This document shows, piece by piece, positions 16,850 to 24,357 of a stretch of DNA of 64,000 bases. How positions within the stretch are numbered: the first letter of the stretch is position 1; every line of letters starts with the position of its first letter. The translations under genes and the position numbers were made by a program. Location: contig JBHJGP010000022.1 of the NCBI GenBank assembly GCA_050331695.1, positions 41,043 through 105,042 of the forward strand. Direction: 5' to 3'. The notes under the pieces were generated by a model. It searched no databases. It saw nothing but the letters and a program-made list of their open reading frames with translations, and was not told the origin of the DNA. Source of the DNA: JBHJGP01 sp050331695 (GTDB lineage: Bacteria > Pseudomonadota > Alphaproteobacteria > Geminicoccales > Geminicoccaceae).

Positions 16850-17026
16850 GACACCGGTCTCCAAAGACGATGGCGAACGCGCGAAGCTTGGCACATTCGC
16901 CGACATCGGTCTGTGACGGAGATTACGGCTGCGCCTGTTCGTCTGAACCAGTCGTGAACGGCGGGATCGGTTGAAGGGTGCGGAAAACCCCTTCACAGTG
17001 GCAACAGTTTCGATGGAAGGACGCTG

Positions 17027-17866
17027 ATGTGCGATCAAAGATGCATGGCCTTGGTCAAGCGGCAGATGTTGGATCGAAGGCGCTTTTTCGTGGGTGCGGG
17101 CACCGTCGGTGTGGGCCTGGGCGCCGCGGCACTGGTGGGACGTCCGGTTCGGGCGGCGGGTCCCCTGTCGGTTACCAACGCCACTCCAATCGATCTCACC
17201 TATACGCTGGCCAATGACTTTCCGACCTATTTCGGCGAGCCGGGCTTCTCTTCCGAACAGCGGTTCAGTTTCGACAAGCATGGCTTCAACCTCAACACTT
17301 GGGCCGTCAACGAGCACACCGGCACCCATGTCGATGCGCCGATCCATTTCTCGGCGGACGGCAACACTGTGGACGAGATGCCGGTCGAGCAACTGGTGGC
17401 GCCCATCGCAGTCATCGACATCCGTGAGAAAGCGGCCGCCGACGATGAAGCGCAAGTGACGCCGGATGACATCCGGGCCTGGATCGAAACCAACGGACCA
17501 TTGCCTGAAGGCGCCGTCGTGGCGATGAATTCCGGGTGGGGCGCGCGTGTCGCGGACGGCACCTTCCGCAATGCCGACGAGGCGGGAACCATGCATTTTC
17601 CGGGTTTCCACGTGGAAGCGGCGACGATGCTGATGGAGGAAGCCGAGGTGGTCGGCATGGCCGTGGACACGCTGTCGTTGGACATTGGTTCCTCCGGCGA
17701 TTTTGCGACCCACTACGCCTGGCTGCCGACCGGACGCTTCGGCATTGAGAACCTTGCCAATGTCGATCAGTTGCCGGCCACAGGCGCAATCGTCGTGATC
17801 GGCGCGCCCAAGGCCGCCGGCGGCACCGGAGGTCCAAGTCGGGTCATCGCTTTGGTTCCGAGCTAG
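17027..17866 (+). CDS. Tat-exported cyclase-family metal-dependent hydrolase
   Basis: This 279-residue protein belongs to the cyclase family (kynurenine-formamidase/isatin-hydrolase fold), metal-dependent amidohydrolases or lactonases. The signature HTGTHVDAPIHF supplies the His-x-x-x-His-x-Asp metal ligands, and a second conserved region is TMHFPGFHVEAATML, with DTLSLDIGSS after it. The N-terminus has a Tat-like signal (DRRRFFVGAGTVGVGLGAAA), so it probably folds in the cytoplasm and is exported. The ATG at 17027 has GGAAGGA 4-5 bases upstream. The gene is divergent from the lipoprotein gene at 16849. The substrate is unknown: isatin, formyl-kynurenine and cyclic imides are typical for the family. 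The stop is TAG. Confidence 0.87.
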   Translation: MCDQRCMALVKRQMLDRRRFFVGAGTVGVGLGAAALVGRPVRAAGPLSVTNATPIDLTYTLANDFPTYFGEPGFSSEQRFSFDKHGFNLNTWAVNEHTGTHVDAPIHFSADGNTVDEMPVEQLVAPIAVIDIREKAAADDEAQVTPDDIRAWIETNGPLPEGAVVAMNSGWGARVADGTFRNADEAGTMHFPGFHVEAATMLMEEAEVVGMAVDTLSLDIGSSGDFATHYAWLPTGRFGIENLANVDQLPATGAIVVIGAPKAAGGTGGPSRVIALVPS

Positions 17867-17892
17867 GCACGGCTTTCGATCGGCGGACCTGC

Positions 17893-18216
17893 CTAATAGA
17901 CGTCGATGGCGTCCGAGGCGACGTTCCGGCTGCCTGAGTTGGTCGGACCGGCGCCGGGTTCGATGTTCTGGAAGCTTCGGCTGGCGTCGATCGACATGAC
18001 CGTCACGCGGTAGAAAGCCTGAGCGGCGTATTTGCCGGTCGGGTTACGCTCAAGATAGCGTTCGAACGCTTCGAGCGTTCCTATTTCCTGGGCGTTGACC
18101 CAGTCCGCGTCGTCGGCATCGGTCGGCGTTTGTGCAGCCGCGCCGCCGGCGCCCGTGGCCAGTGAAGCCAGGACCAGCGTCCGCAACGCAACGATGAGCC
18201 TCCCGATCCTATCCAT
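17893..18216 (-). CDS. Small secreted protein with one caspase-associated helical repeat
   Basis: This 107-residue protein has a signal peptide (residues about 1-29, ending AAAQ). The mature part contains GTLEAFERYLERNPTGKYAA, an element similar to the one inside the caspase-domain protein 1.3 kb upstream (DLELFLNLFPDTPLAPLAR). Such segments, two helices with the pattern -F-xFL-xxPxxxxAxxAR, often accompany bacterial caspase-like proteins. It could be a scaffold or a short TPR-like repeat. The tail is Asn/Ser-rich. It lies in the same orientation as the DUF4384 and caspase genes with gaps of 116 and 245 bases, so it is likely part of that cluster. The stop is TAG. Confidence 0.65.
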   Translation of the reverse strand: MDRIGRLIVALRTLVLASLATGAGGAAAQTPTDADDADWVNAQEIGTLEAFERYLERNPTGKYAAQAFYRVTVMSIDASRSFQNIEPGAGPTNSGSRNVASDAIDVY

Positions 18217-18332
18217 CTGTCCACTCTTCTGATTGTACCAAGAGGCCTGCCGGCAGGATAACCGGCCCCATGTGAAACGACAGGCTCACGCCGCCGTCAA
18301 CACTGACCTCACCTGCGACGTACCAGTAGATC

Positions 18333-19190
18333 TCAACGGACGGTGAATTCCAAGCTCGCCACCGCGATCGCCGGCTCGTGGCCGCTCGCCCGATCGGCGC
18401 TCTTGGCGCGAACACCGTCGATCCACGCGTCCTTGTTTGAAGGCGAAAGCGTCGCCACCGCCTCCAGGGGCAATTGTTCGGCGCTGGCGACGCAGTTGAG
18501 GCGCTCCGAGCCCGTCGGCGGGCTCGCCACCAGGCTCGACCAACCCAAAATATCGTGCAGGCTTCGGGGCTGGCTCCGGTTCAGCACAGGGTGAGACTGC
18601 TCACGGTTGGGGAACAGGGTCACCGTCTCGCCGTCGGCCCGTTCCAACGCGCAGTACAAAAACGCATCGAAATTGACCATCAAGGTCATCTCGACCTCCT
18701 CGCCGACCTGAAACACGGTCTTGTCGGCGCCGACGAAGAGCGAAGGCACCACCGCTTCGGCGCGGATTTGATCCAAAAGGTCGTTGGCCCTGGCGTAACA
18801 ACCGCGGCTGATCAACTCGGTCACCCTTGAGCCTGGCGCGCTCGAGCCGTTGGTCTCGCAGCCGACGGTGCGAACGGCACCGATACGCGTTTCACCGTTG
18901 GCACTGACGAAGGTCGAGAGCTGAGACAGAAGGCCGTGATTGGGGAGGTCGTTAGCAACAGACGGCACGGTACCGCCGGGCGCTCGAAGAACCGTGGTCG
19001 AGCCGTCGGTCGCCATGAGCGTGATCACCGCGCTCTCCGGCAGCTCCAGTTCCTGTTCGGCGACGACGATCGTGCCCGGGAGAATGGCCGGTGCCGTGCT
19101 GTCGAGGACGACCATGTCGGCCTCGGCGGCGCCGGTCGAAGCGGCCAACGCGAAGCCAGCGACCCAACCTAGCAGTGCAACGGTTCGCAT
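18333..19190 (-). CDS. Secreted DUF4384-domain protein
   Basis: This 285-residue protein has a signal peptide (MRTVALLGWVAGFALAASTGAAEA). The central region SLFVGADKTVFQVGEEVEMT, followed by VNFDAFLYCALERADGETVT and LFPN, is the DUF4384 pattern, a beta-rich domain common in bacteria next to caspase-like or Sel1 proteins. Three of its Cys, in VGCET, RGCYA and LNCVA, could form disulfides outside the cytoplasm. The ATG at 19190 has AGGAG with an 8-base spacing; the frame to 19304 has no such site. It lies 245 bases after the caspase gene in the same direction, with a TGTGA-N6-TCACG dyad between them, so it may have its own promoter. I infer a partner or substrate of the caspase. Confidence 0.75.
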   Translation of the reverse strand: MRTVALLGWVAGFALAASTGAAEADMVVLDSTAPAILPGTIVVAEQELELPESAVITLMATDGSTTVLRAPGGTVPSVANDLPNHGLLSQLSTFVSANGETRIGAVRTVGCETNGSSAPGSRVTELISRGCYARANDLLDQIRAEAVVPSLFVGADKTVFQVGEEVEMTLMVNFDAFLYCALERADGETVTLFPNREQSHPVLNRSQPRSLHDILGWSSLVASPPTGSERLNCVASAEQLPLEAVATLSPSNKDAWIDGVRAKSADRASGHEPAIAVASLEFTVR

Positions 19191-19366
19191 CCAATTTCTC
19201 CTGAGCCTGTCGCCCGTGAAGCTTATGTCCTCGCTGGGATCTCTTTGTTGGGCACCGGCCCCCAATCCCGGGGAACCGTGCACCTTTGCCATCAGATCTT
19301 GCAAGGCATTGCGCGGCGCGCCAAGCCCCGAGCGCGCCCATTAGCGCGTACGGGCATGCCTTTTGC

Positions 19367-19382
19367 TGTGACATCCGTCACG
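19367..19382. promoter_or_regulatory. CRP/FNR-type dyad TGTGACATCCGTCACG
   Basis: TGTGA-N6-TCACG lies 177 bases upstream of the DUF4384 start. It differs by one base from a perfect TGTGA-N6-TCACA core and resembles the site at 8410-8425. It is a candidate only. Confidence 0.35.
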
Positions 19383-19435
19383 CGGGCGGCGGCATCCCCT
19401 GGGCGGTACCGGACCGGTGAACTGCCGCTGTGGTT

Positions 19436-21637
19436 TCAGTCGCGGCCGCCACTGACGGTGGTTTCAGAGCCGGGCCCTTGATCGAGGCCTTCGTCGAGCA
19501 CGCGAGCGATGCGGAAACCGTCCAGGCTCGTTTGACTGGACGAAGGCGCGGCCGCTCGAGCGGCATAGCGAACGCGGCTCAGTCGATCCCGCCAACCGCC
19601 GCCTCGGAGGACACGCCTTTCACAAGTCGACGGGCTGAACGCCTTACCGTCGGTCGGCACCTGGCCGTAGTCGGATGCGTAGCAGTCGGCCGTCCACTCC
19701 CACACATTGCCGATCATATCGTGCAGTCCGAACGCGTTCGGCGAAAAGGAGCCGACGGGAGCCGTGGCCGCGAAACCATCGCTGCAGTCGGCGCCGGGCC
19801 AGCGGAAGCTGTTGACGCTCCTGCTGGTGGCATCGTGGGTGTTGGCGAGCGCGCAGGCCCGATCGTCACGGCCTGCCCAAGGGTCGCTGGAGCCTGAGCC
19901 GGCCCGCGCAGCATACTCCCATTCGGCTTCGCTCAGGAGCCGGTAGTCTTTGCCCGTCCGCCGGCGCAGCCAGCGGGCGTAGATCTTGGCGTGGTTGAAG
20001 CTGACATTGATCACCGGCAGGTCACCCCGGCCCCAGCCCTCGTCATGGGGAACGTAGCCGGCGCAGCCACCACCGGCGACGCAGGCCTCCCATTCGCCGA
20101 AGGTGACCTCGGTCAGACCGATCGCCAGGGGACGGCGAATACGCACATTGCGCACCGGCCCTTCATCGGGAGCCCGTCCGGCCTCGCCTGCCGGCGAGCC
20201 CCGGTCATAACGCCCCGGCGGAACGGCGACCAACTTCGGGCATTCGGGACAATCGCGGAAGATCTCGCCCGGTTTTCGTCTCGGCGGCAGGTTCGCCGAA
20301 ACGCTTGAAGAAGCCTCGGGAACCGCCGGCTTGGTCACAGGCACGGGCGGCTCCCGCAGTCTGGCGGTCTGGGTGACCGAGGCCAGCAGCGGCGCGTAGA
20401 CATAGGCATTATCGTGGGCGTCGGTTTTCACCCGATACCAGGTGCCACCAGCCGTGCGTCCGGTCACGGTCACCCGCTGGTCTCGCCTGAGATAGCCGAT
20501 CCGCTCATGCTCCGGGCCCGGACCCGAGCGGAGATTGGCGCCATGGTCGGCGATGACCACGCGCTCGCCTTCGATCGGTTGGATCGACCATGAAGGTTCC
20601 GTTTGCTCAGGCGGGCGGGGCGTGCTCGGAGCTGGTCTCGGAGGGCTTGCCTGTTGCGCGTTCGGCCCGCCCGCATCCGGGCGCAACGCCGCCAACCGGT
20701 TGCGGGCGAGTGGCGCCAGGGGTGTGTCCGGAAACAGGTTCAGAAACAATTCCAGATCCGAGGCCCGCTTCGAATTCTGAACTGCCATCCACATGACGAA
20801 GTCGGGCCGGTCAGCGACGGTCGGACCGGGTCCCGCGGGCGCGGCCGTGATCGGCTTGGCGGCACTCGGATTGAAGTAGAAGCGGCGGTCGAGGCCATCC
20901 TCGACCCAGGGGCGTTGGGCACGATTGGTTTCGGAGAGCACCTCTTCACGGACCCGGACCATCATCTCACGGATCTCGAGGCCCGGCTCATCCATATGCC
21001 TAAGCAAAGCGCCGGTGAACGGGCTGTTGCGGCCCCGGCCGTCCTCGGCGACCTGATTGGGGTCGGTAGCGTAGGCGACGAGCATGCCGCCGGTTCCCTG
21101 AACAGGCGCCAACCCGTCATTGGCGCCGAGGCCCCGGGTCGTCGCCTGATCATCCAAGGGATTGTCCCGGCAGGCATCGAGGAAGACGAGATTGGCCCGC
21201 TCGCTGTTCTCCAACGGGCTCAGGAATTGGCTCAGGGACACGGCGAAGGCCGGCAGGTCCAGTTCCGTCTCGAGTTCGGCATCGACCGGTATCAGATAGT
21301 TTTCCTGGTCTTTCTGAATGCCATGGCCGGCGTAGTAGAAAAGCGCGGCTTCGGCATCGTCGATCGCCCGGGCAAACCGCCGAATGGCCTGCCACATGTC
21401 GCGACGACCGAGATCGATGCCGACCTCGACGTCGAAACCCAGTGCTTCGAGCTCGCGACCGATGTCGCTTGCGTCATTCTGAGGATTGGGCAGCGGATTG
21501 ACGTGGCGATAGGCGCTGTTGCCGATGACCAGCGCCACCCGCTCGCCGGTCGCGGCAAATGCAACCCCTGGTGCTGCCGACAGCGAAGCGATCAGCAGGC
21601 CGACGGCGACGACCGTTTTGCGACATAGACTGAACAA
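19436..21637 (-). CDS. Exported caspase-like peptidase fused to SH3 and FGE-sulfatase domains
   Basis: This 733-residue protein begins with a signal peptide (FSLCRKTVVAVGLLIASLSA, ending PGVAFA). A peptidase C14 (orthocaspase) domain follows with ALVIGNSAY, the catalytic YYAGHGIQ (His about 105) and LVFLDACRDNPL (Cys about 156), so the dyad is intact. Then come a short caspase-associated repeat (DLELFLNLFPDTPLAPLAR), a proline-rich linker, an SH3-type domain (about 357-419, HGANLRSGPGPEHERIGYL) and a formylglycine-generating-enzyme-type (SUMF1) domain from about 467 (LPVINVSFNHAK, LLSEAEWEYAARAG, NVWEWTADCY, LRGGGWRDR). The TTG at 21637 is chosen because GGAGG (minus strand of 21649-21653) precedes it and the signal peptide starts there. 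The frame upstream to 21721 lacks a ribosome site. Substrate and trigger are unknown. Confidence 0.85.
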   Translation of the reverse strand: MFSLCRKTVVAVGLLIASLSAAPGVAFAATGERVALVIGNSAYRHVNPLPNPQNDASDIGRELEALGFDVEVGIDLGRRDMWQAIRRFARAIDDAEAALFYYAGHGIQKDQENYLIPVDAELETELDLPAFAVSLSQFLSPLENSERANLVFLDACRDNPLDDQATTRGLGANDGLAPVQGTGGMLVAYATDPNQVAEDGRGRNSPFTGALLRHMDEPGLEIREMMVRVREEVLSETNRAQRPWVEDGLDRRFYFNPSAAKPITAAPAGPGPTVADRPDFVMWMAVQNSKRASDLELFLNLFPDTPLAPLARNRLAALRPDAGGPNAQQASPPRPAPSTPRPPEQTEPSWSIQPIEGERVVIADHGANLRSGPGPEHERIGYLRRDQRVTVTGRTAGGTWYRVKTDAHDNAYVYAPLLASVTQTARLREPPVPVTKPAVPEASSSVSANLPPRRKPGEIFRDCPECPKLVAVPPGRYDRGSPAGEAGRAPDEGPVRNVRIRRPLAIGLTEVTFGEWEACVAGGGCAGYVPHDEGWGRGDLPVINVSFNHAKIYARWLRRRTGKDYRLLSEAEWEYAARAGSGSSDPWAGRDDRACALANTHDATSRSVNSFRWPGADCSDGFAATAPVGSFSPNAFGLHDMIGNVWEWTADCYASDYGQVPTDGKAFSPSTCERRVLRGGGWRDRLSRVRYAARAAAPSSSQTSLDGFRIARVLDEGLDQGPGSETTVSGGRD

Positions 21638-22019
21638 GGGGCGCAGATCCTCCAAATCGAACGTGGCGCTTATCCTTACGCCTTCACGCCAAGCGGCGAC
21701 TCTGAGCCGTGGCTGATACAATCACAGATAGTATACCATTGAAAAACAATGGACGCCAACGCTGCGGCACCCGAAGGTGGTGATGAAACGCACAGCGGCC
21801 CTAGACCCAAATCGGGAACCATCGCCGAAGACAGGTCGCTGGCGGCTGTCAACAAATTTGACGGTCGTCAAAGTCAGTCCGGCCTCAACCGACGATAAAT
21901 ATGAAGCGGGGATGCCCCGTAACCGGTTGCAGCAAAGGCTCGACAGACCGCGTCACTTCGTGACAACGAACCATGATGGATCGAACAGGGACATACTTTT
22001 GGTCATTGGAGGACGAGCC
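21638..22019. other. 382-base divergent promoter region
   Basis: No gene is visible between the caspase gene and the lipoprotein gene. It contains a dyad CCATTG-AAAAA-CAATGG at 21736-21752 next to GTATAC (21731), and GTCAC-TTC-GTGAC at 21952-21964. Either could be a regulator site. The SD-like GGAGGAC at 22009 belongs to the next gene. Confidence 0.5.
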
Positions 22020-22793
22020 ATGGTGATCAGTGCTACACCACCCTTTGGCGCTGTGGCGCGGCGAGCAGCCTGCTTGGTTGCGCTGTTCGGATTGATCGGT
22101 TGCACTGCCATCCCAACCGGCGACGGTGTCGTGCCTGCAGCCGTGGCTCCAGGCGAGGGTAGGGCGCCGAGCGAGGTCGATGTCGCGCCCATTCCCCGAC
22201 CGCCGCAGCCGATCGCCCAGGCGAGCGCGCCGGAGCGGCTGATCTACTCGCCACCGGCCCGAGGCCCCGGCGACAAGCTTGCTCGTCTGGTCGACGCGTC
22301 CTCGTTTCAGGTCTGGGACAATATGTTGGAGACCTTCGAGACATTGGGTTTTGAGTTCTCGATGCTGGACGAGCGGAACGGCGTTATGATCGCGGTCTAC
22401 TCGGGAGCGCCGCGAAACTTCATCGATTGCGGCGGCATCGTCGCCGAACGAAAAACCAATCGGGCCAGGCGCTTGATTGATGCCGACGATGCCGAAGCCG
22501 TGTTCGGCCGTCGGGAGCGCCGGCGGACCATCACCGTGCAGCGCCAACTGCAGTTGGATGCTAGGGTCGTTGTCAATATCGAGCCGGCCGGCAACCAGGC
22601 GCGGGTCGAAGCCGAGACGACCTACGTGGTCACCAAACTGTTGGACGTATTCGACCGCCGCGGGCAGTGGCAGTCCAACAGCTCTGAAAGCGTGTTGTTC
22701 ACGTCTGGCGATCGCGCCCAATTCAGTAAAGGCACGATCTGTCAGCCAACTGGCGGCTTGGAGCGCGCCGCACTGGTCAATGTGGATGTGTAG
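22020..22793 (+). CDS. Lipoprotein upstream of a Slam-like gene
   Basis: This 257-residue protein has a lipoprotein signal with lipobox IGC (ACLVALFGLIGCTA; the Cys is followed by Thr), so an outer-membrane lipid anchor is likely. The mature part has a proline-rich linker (about residues 40-75), then an alpha/beta domain with the segment VDASSFQVWDNMLETFETLG and strands around GVMIAVYSG and RTITVQRQLQLDARVVVNI. I do not recognise the family. GGAGGAC lies 6-12 bases before the ATG at 22020, and the frame further upstream to 21777 is not convincing. The next gene, 97 bases downstream, is a Slam-like outer-membrane barrel. Slam proteins move neighbouring lipoproteins to the cell surface, so this may be its client. 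The stop is TAG. Confidence 0.75.
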   Translation: MVISATPPFGAVARRAACLVALFGLIGCTAIPTGDGVVPAAVAPGEGRAPSEVDVAPIPRPPQPIAQASAPERLIYSPPARGPGDKLARLVDASSFQVWDNMLETFETLGFEFSMLDERNGVMIAVYSGAPRNFIDCGGIVAERKTNRARRLIDADDAEAVFGRRERRRTITVQRQLQLDARVVVNIEPAGNQARVEAETTYVVTKLLDVFDRRGQWQSNSSESVLFTSGDRAQFSKGTICQPTGGLERAALVNVDV

Positions 22794-22890
22794 AAAAGAT
22801 TAACGCTTGGCGCGATTGACGAAATTGTGACGCCGAACACTGATTGTTAGGACTTCAGCGCTTAAGTGTTAGGGTGTCTGGAGAACGTCA

Positions 22891-24264
22891 ATGCTAGTTG
22901 CTTTCACGGGGCGGCGGAGGTGGTTCGCGCCGCTGATGCTCGCCATGATGATGGCAGCCCAGCAGCCTTTGGCCGAACGCGCAACGGCGTCCCAGTTGCC
23001 GGCCTCGGCGCCGAGCGAGCTGGAGGCGGCTTACCTGCGCTTCCTGGACACGCCGCCGGAGCTTCTGGAGACGTTTGAACGGGCGCGAAACGCCGAAGAG
23101 CGCGGGTTGGATGCCCAGGCCATCCGGCTGTATGAGGGCATGTTGAGAGGTGACGGCGGGCTTTCGCGGGTGCGGCTTCGTTTGGCCGTACTCGCCATGA
23201 AGAGCGAGCGTCCCGACCTCGCCCGCGAGCAGTTGGGTCAGGCCTTAGCCGACGATCGCTTGCCGCCGGCCATTCAGGACACGGCAGCCCAATTGCTGGC
23301 CAGGCTCGATGCCAAGCTGTCGCGCCACAAGTTCGCCGGCCAAGGCCGGTTCGGCGTCGGTGTCGCGGCCAACCCACGGGCGCTCAGCAACCTTCTGGAC
23401 CGGGTCGATGCCTTCCGGGACACCGACATCCGCAAACTACGCGAAAAGCGCTCTGATCGGAGTGTCTTCGCGTCGCTCGACTTTCAGCATTCCTACGATT
23501 TCCACGGCCAGCAAAAGCGTCAGCTCGAGACCGAACTCTATCTCTTCAGCGAGAAGTATGTGTACGACGAGCGCTATCGGCGGTCCTCGAAGAACGTCGA
23601 TTTGCTGTTCGCCGAGGTGACCAGTGGTCCCCGGGTCGGCTTGGGGGCGAAACCGCTCGCCAAGGCCTCGGTCAGGCCCTTTGTCCTGGCCCGGGCAACC
23701 AACCGAGATCCCAGTCTTCTATCCTCCGAGATCGGCGGTGGGCTCGAACTGAAACACCAGCTCAGTCGGTCGACGTCGGGCAGGGTTTCTTTCGAGAGCG
23801 TTCAAGAAAGTCGCAGTCGGCGGGTGGCCGGCGCCGCGCAGCGGTTCCGTCAGGGACGCCGTTCTCTTGGCGAAGCGCGTTTGAAGACCAAGCTCTCCCC
23901 GAGCCATACCAGCGAGGTCAAAGCCAGCTTTAAGCATGACGGCGCGGTGCGAAACACCATGTCCGTGAATGCCGTTGAGGGTTCGATCGGCCTCAGCAGT
24001 CGTTTTCATCCGCTATTCGGCGTGACCGATAAGGACTGGACGACGGCGGTCGGTGCCTCCTATCGGCACACCACTTACGGATCCGAAGCCGGCCGGGCGT
24101 TGGCCGGCGTCGAGAACCGGCTCAGGGGTCGGCTGTCGACCTCCATTCCCTTGGGCCGCAAACTGGCGCTCGAGGCCCGTTTTTCCCATTCTGTGGTGGC
24201 GTCCTCGGCGAGACGGCGCGGCGACGGCGACACTCAGGCCCGCTTCTCCCTGGTCTTTCGCTAG
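22891..24264 (+). CDS. Slam-like outer-membrane protein with TPR and beta-barrel
   Basis: This 457-residue protein has a signal-like hydrophobic start (about residues 12-33). TPR-like helices follow to about 140 (EAAYLRFL, FERARNAEERGLDAQAIRLY, RVRLRLAVLAMKSERPDLAR). A barrel region then runs from about 165 to the end, with alternating strands such as SVFASLDFQHSYDF, QLETELYLFSEKYVYDERY and RFSLVFR. A final aromatic-Arg is common in outer-membrane barrels. Order and size fit Slam (surface lipoprotein assembly modifier), although this is a judgement from pattern, not from alignment. GGAG lies 8 bases before the ATG. A tetratricopeptide outer-membrane efflux or adhesin exporter is the alternative. 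The stop is TAG. Confidence 0.65.
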   Translation: MLVAFTGRRRWFAPLMLAMMMAAQQPLAERATASQLPASAPSELEAAYLRFLDTPPELLETFERARNAEERGLDAQAIRLYEGMLRGDGGLSRVRLRLAVLAMKSERPDLAREQLGQALADDRLPPAIQDTAAQLLARLDAKLSRHKFAGQGRFGVGVAANPRALSNLLDRVDAFRDTDIRKLREKRSDRSVFASLDFQHSYDFHGQQKRQLETELYLFSEKYVYDERYRRSSKNVDLLFAEVTSGPRVGLGAKPLAKASVRPFVLARATNRDPSLLSSEIGGGLELKHQLSRSTSGRVSFESVQESRSRRVAGAAQRFRQGRRSLGEARLKTKLSPSHTSEVKASFKHDGAVRNTMSVNAVEGSIGLSSRFHPLFGVTDKDWTTAVGASYRHTTYGSEAGRALAGVENRLRGRLSTSIPLGRKLALEARFSHSVVASSARRRGDGDTQARFSLVFR

Positions 24265-24357
24265 TGTTGGTCCGCTAAGCAGCGCCGCAAGCCGGCAGAC
24301 CTTGCGCTTGCCGAAGGACGCCGGGCTGTCGCCCTCAGACCTACGCCTGAAACAGGC

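Noticed and set aside
20603..21628. 341-residue plus-strand frame across the caspase gene
   Set aside because: The caspase motifs are on the minus strand; the plus-strand product matches nothing and has no start site.
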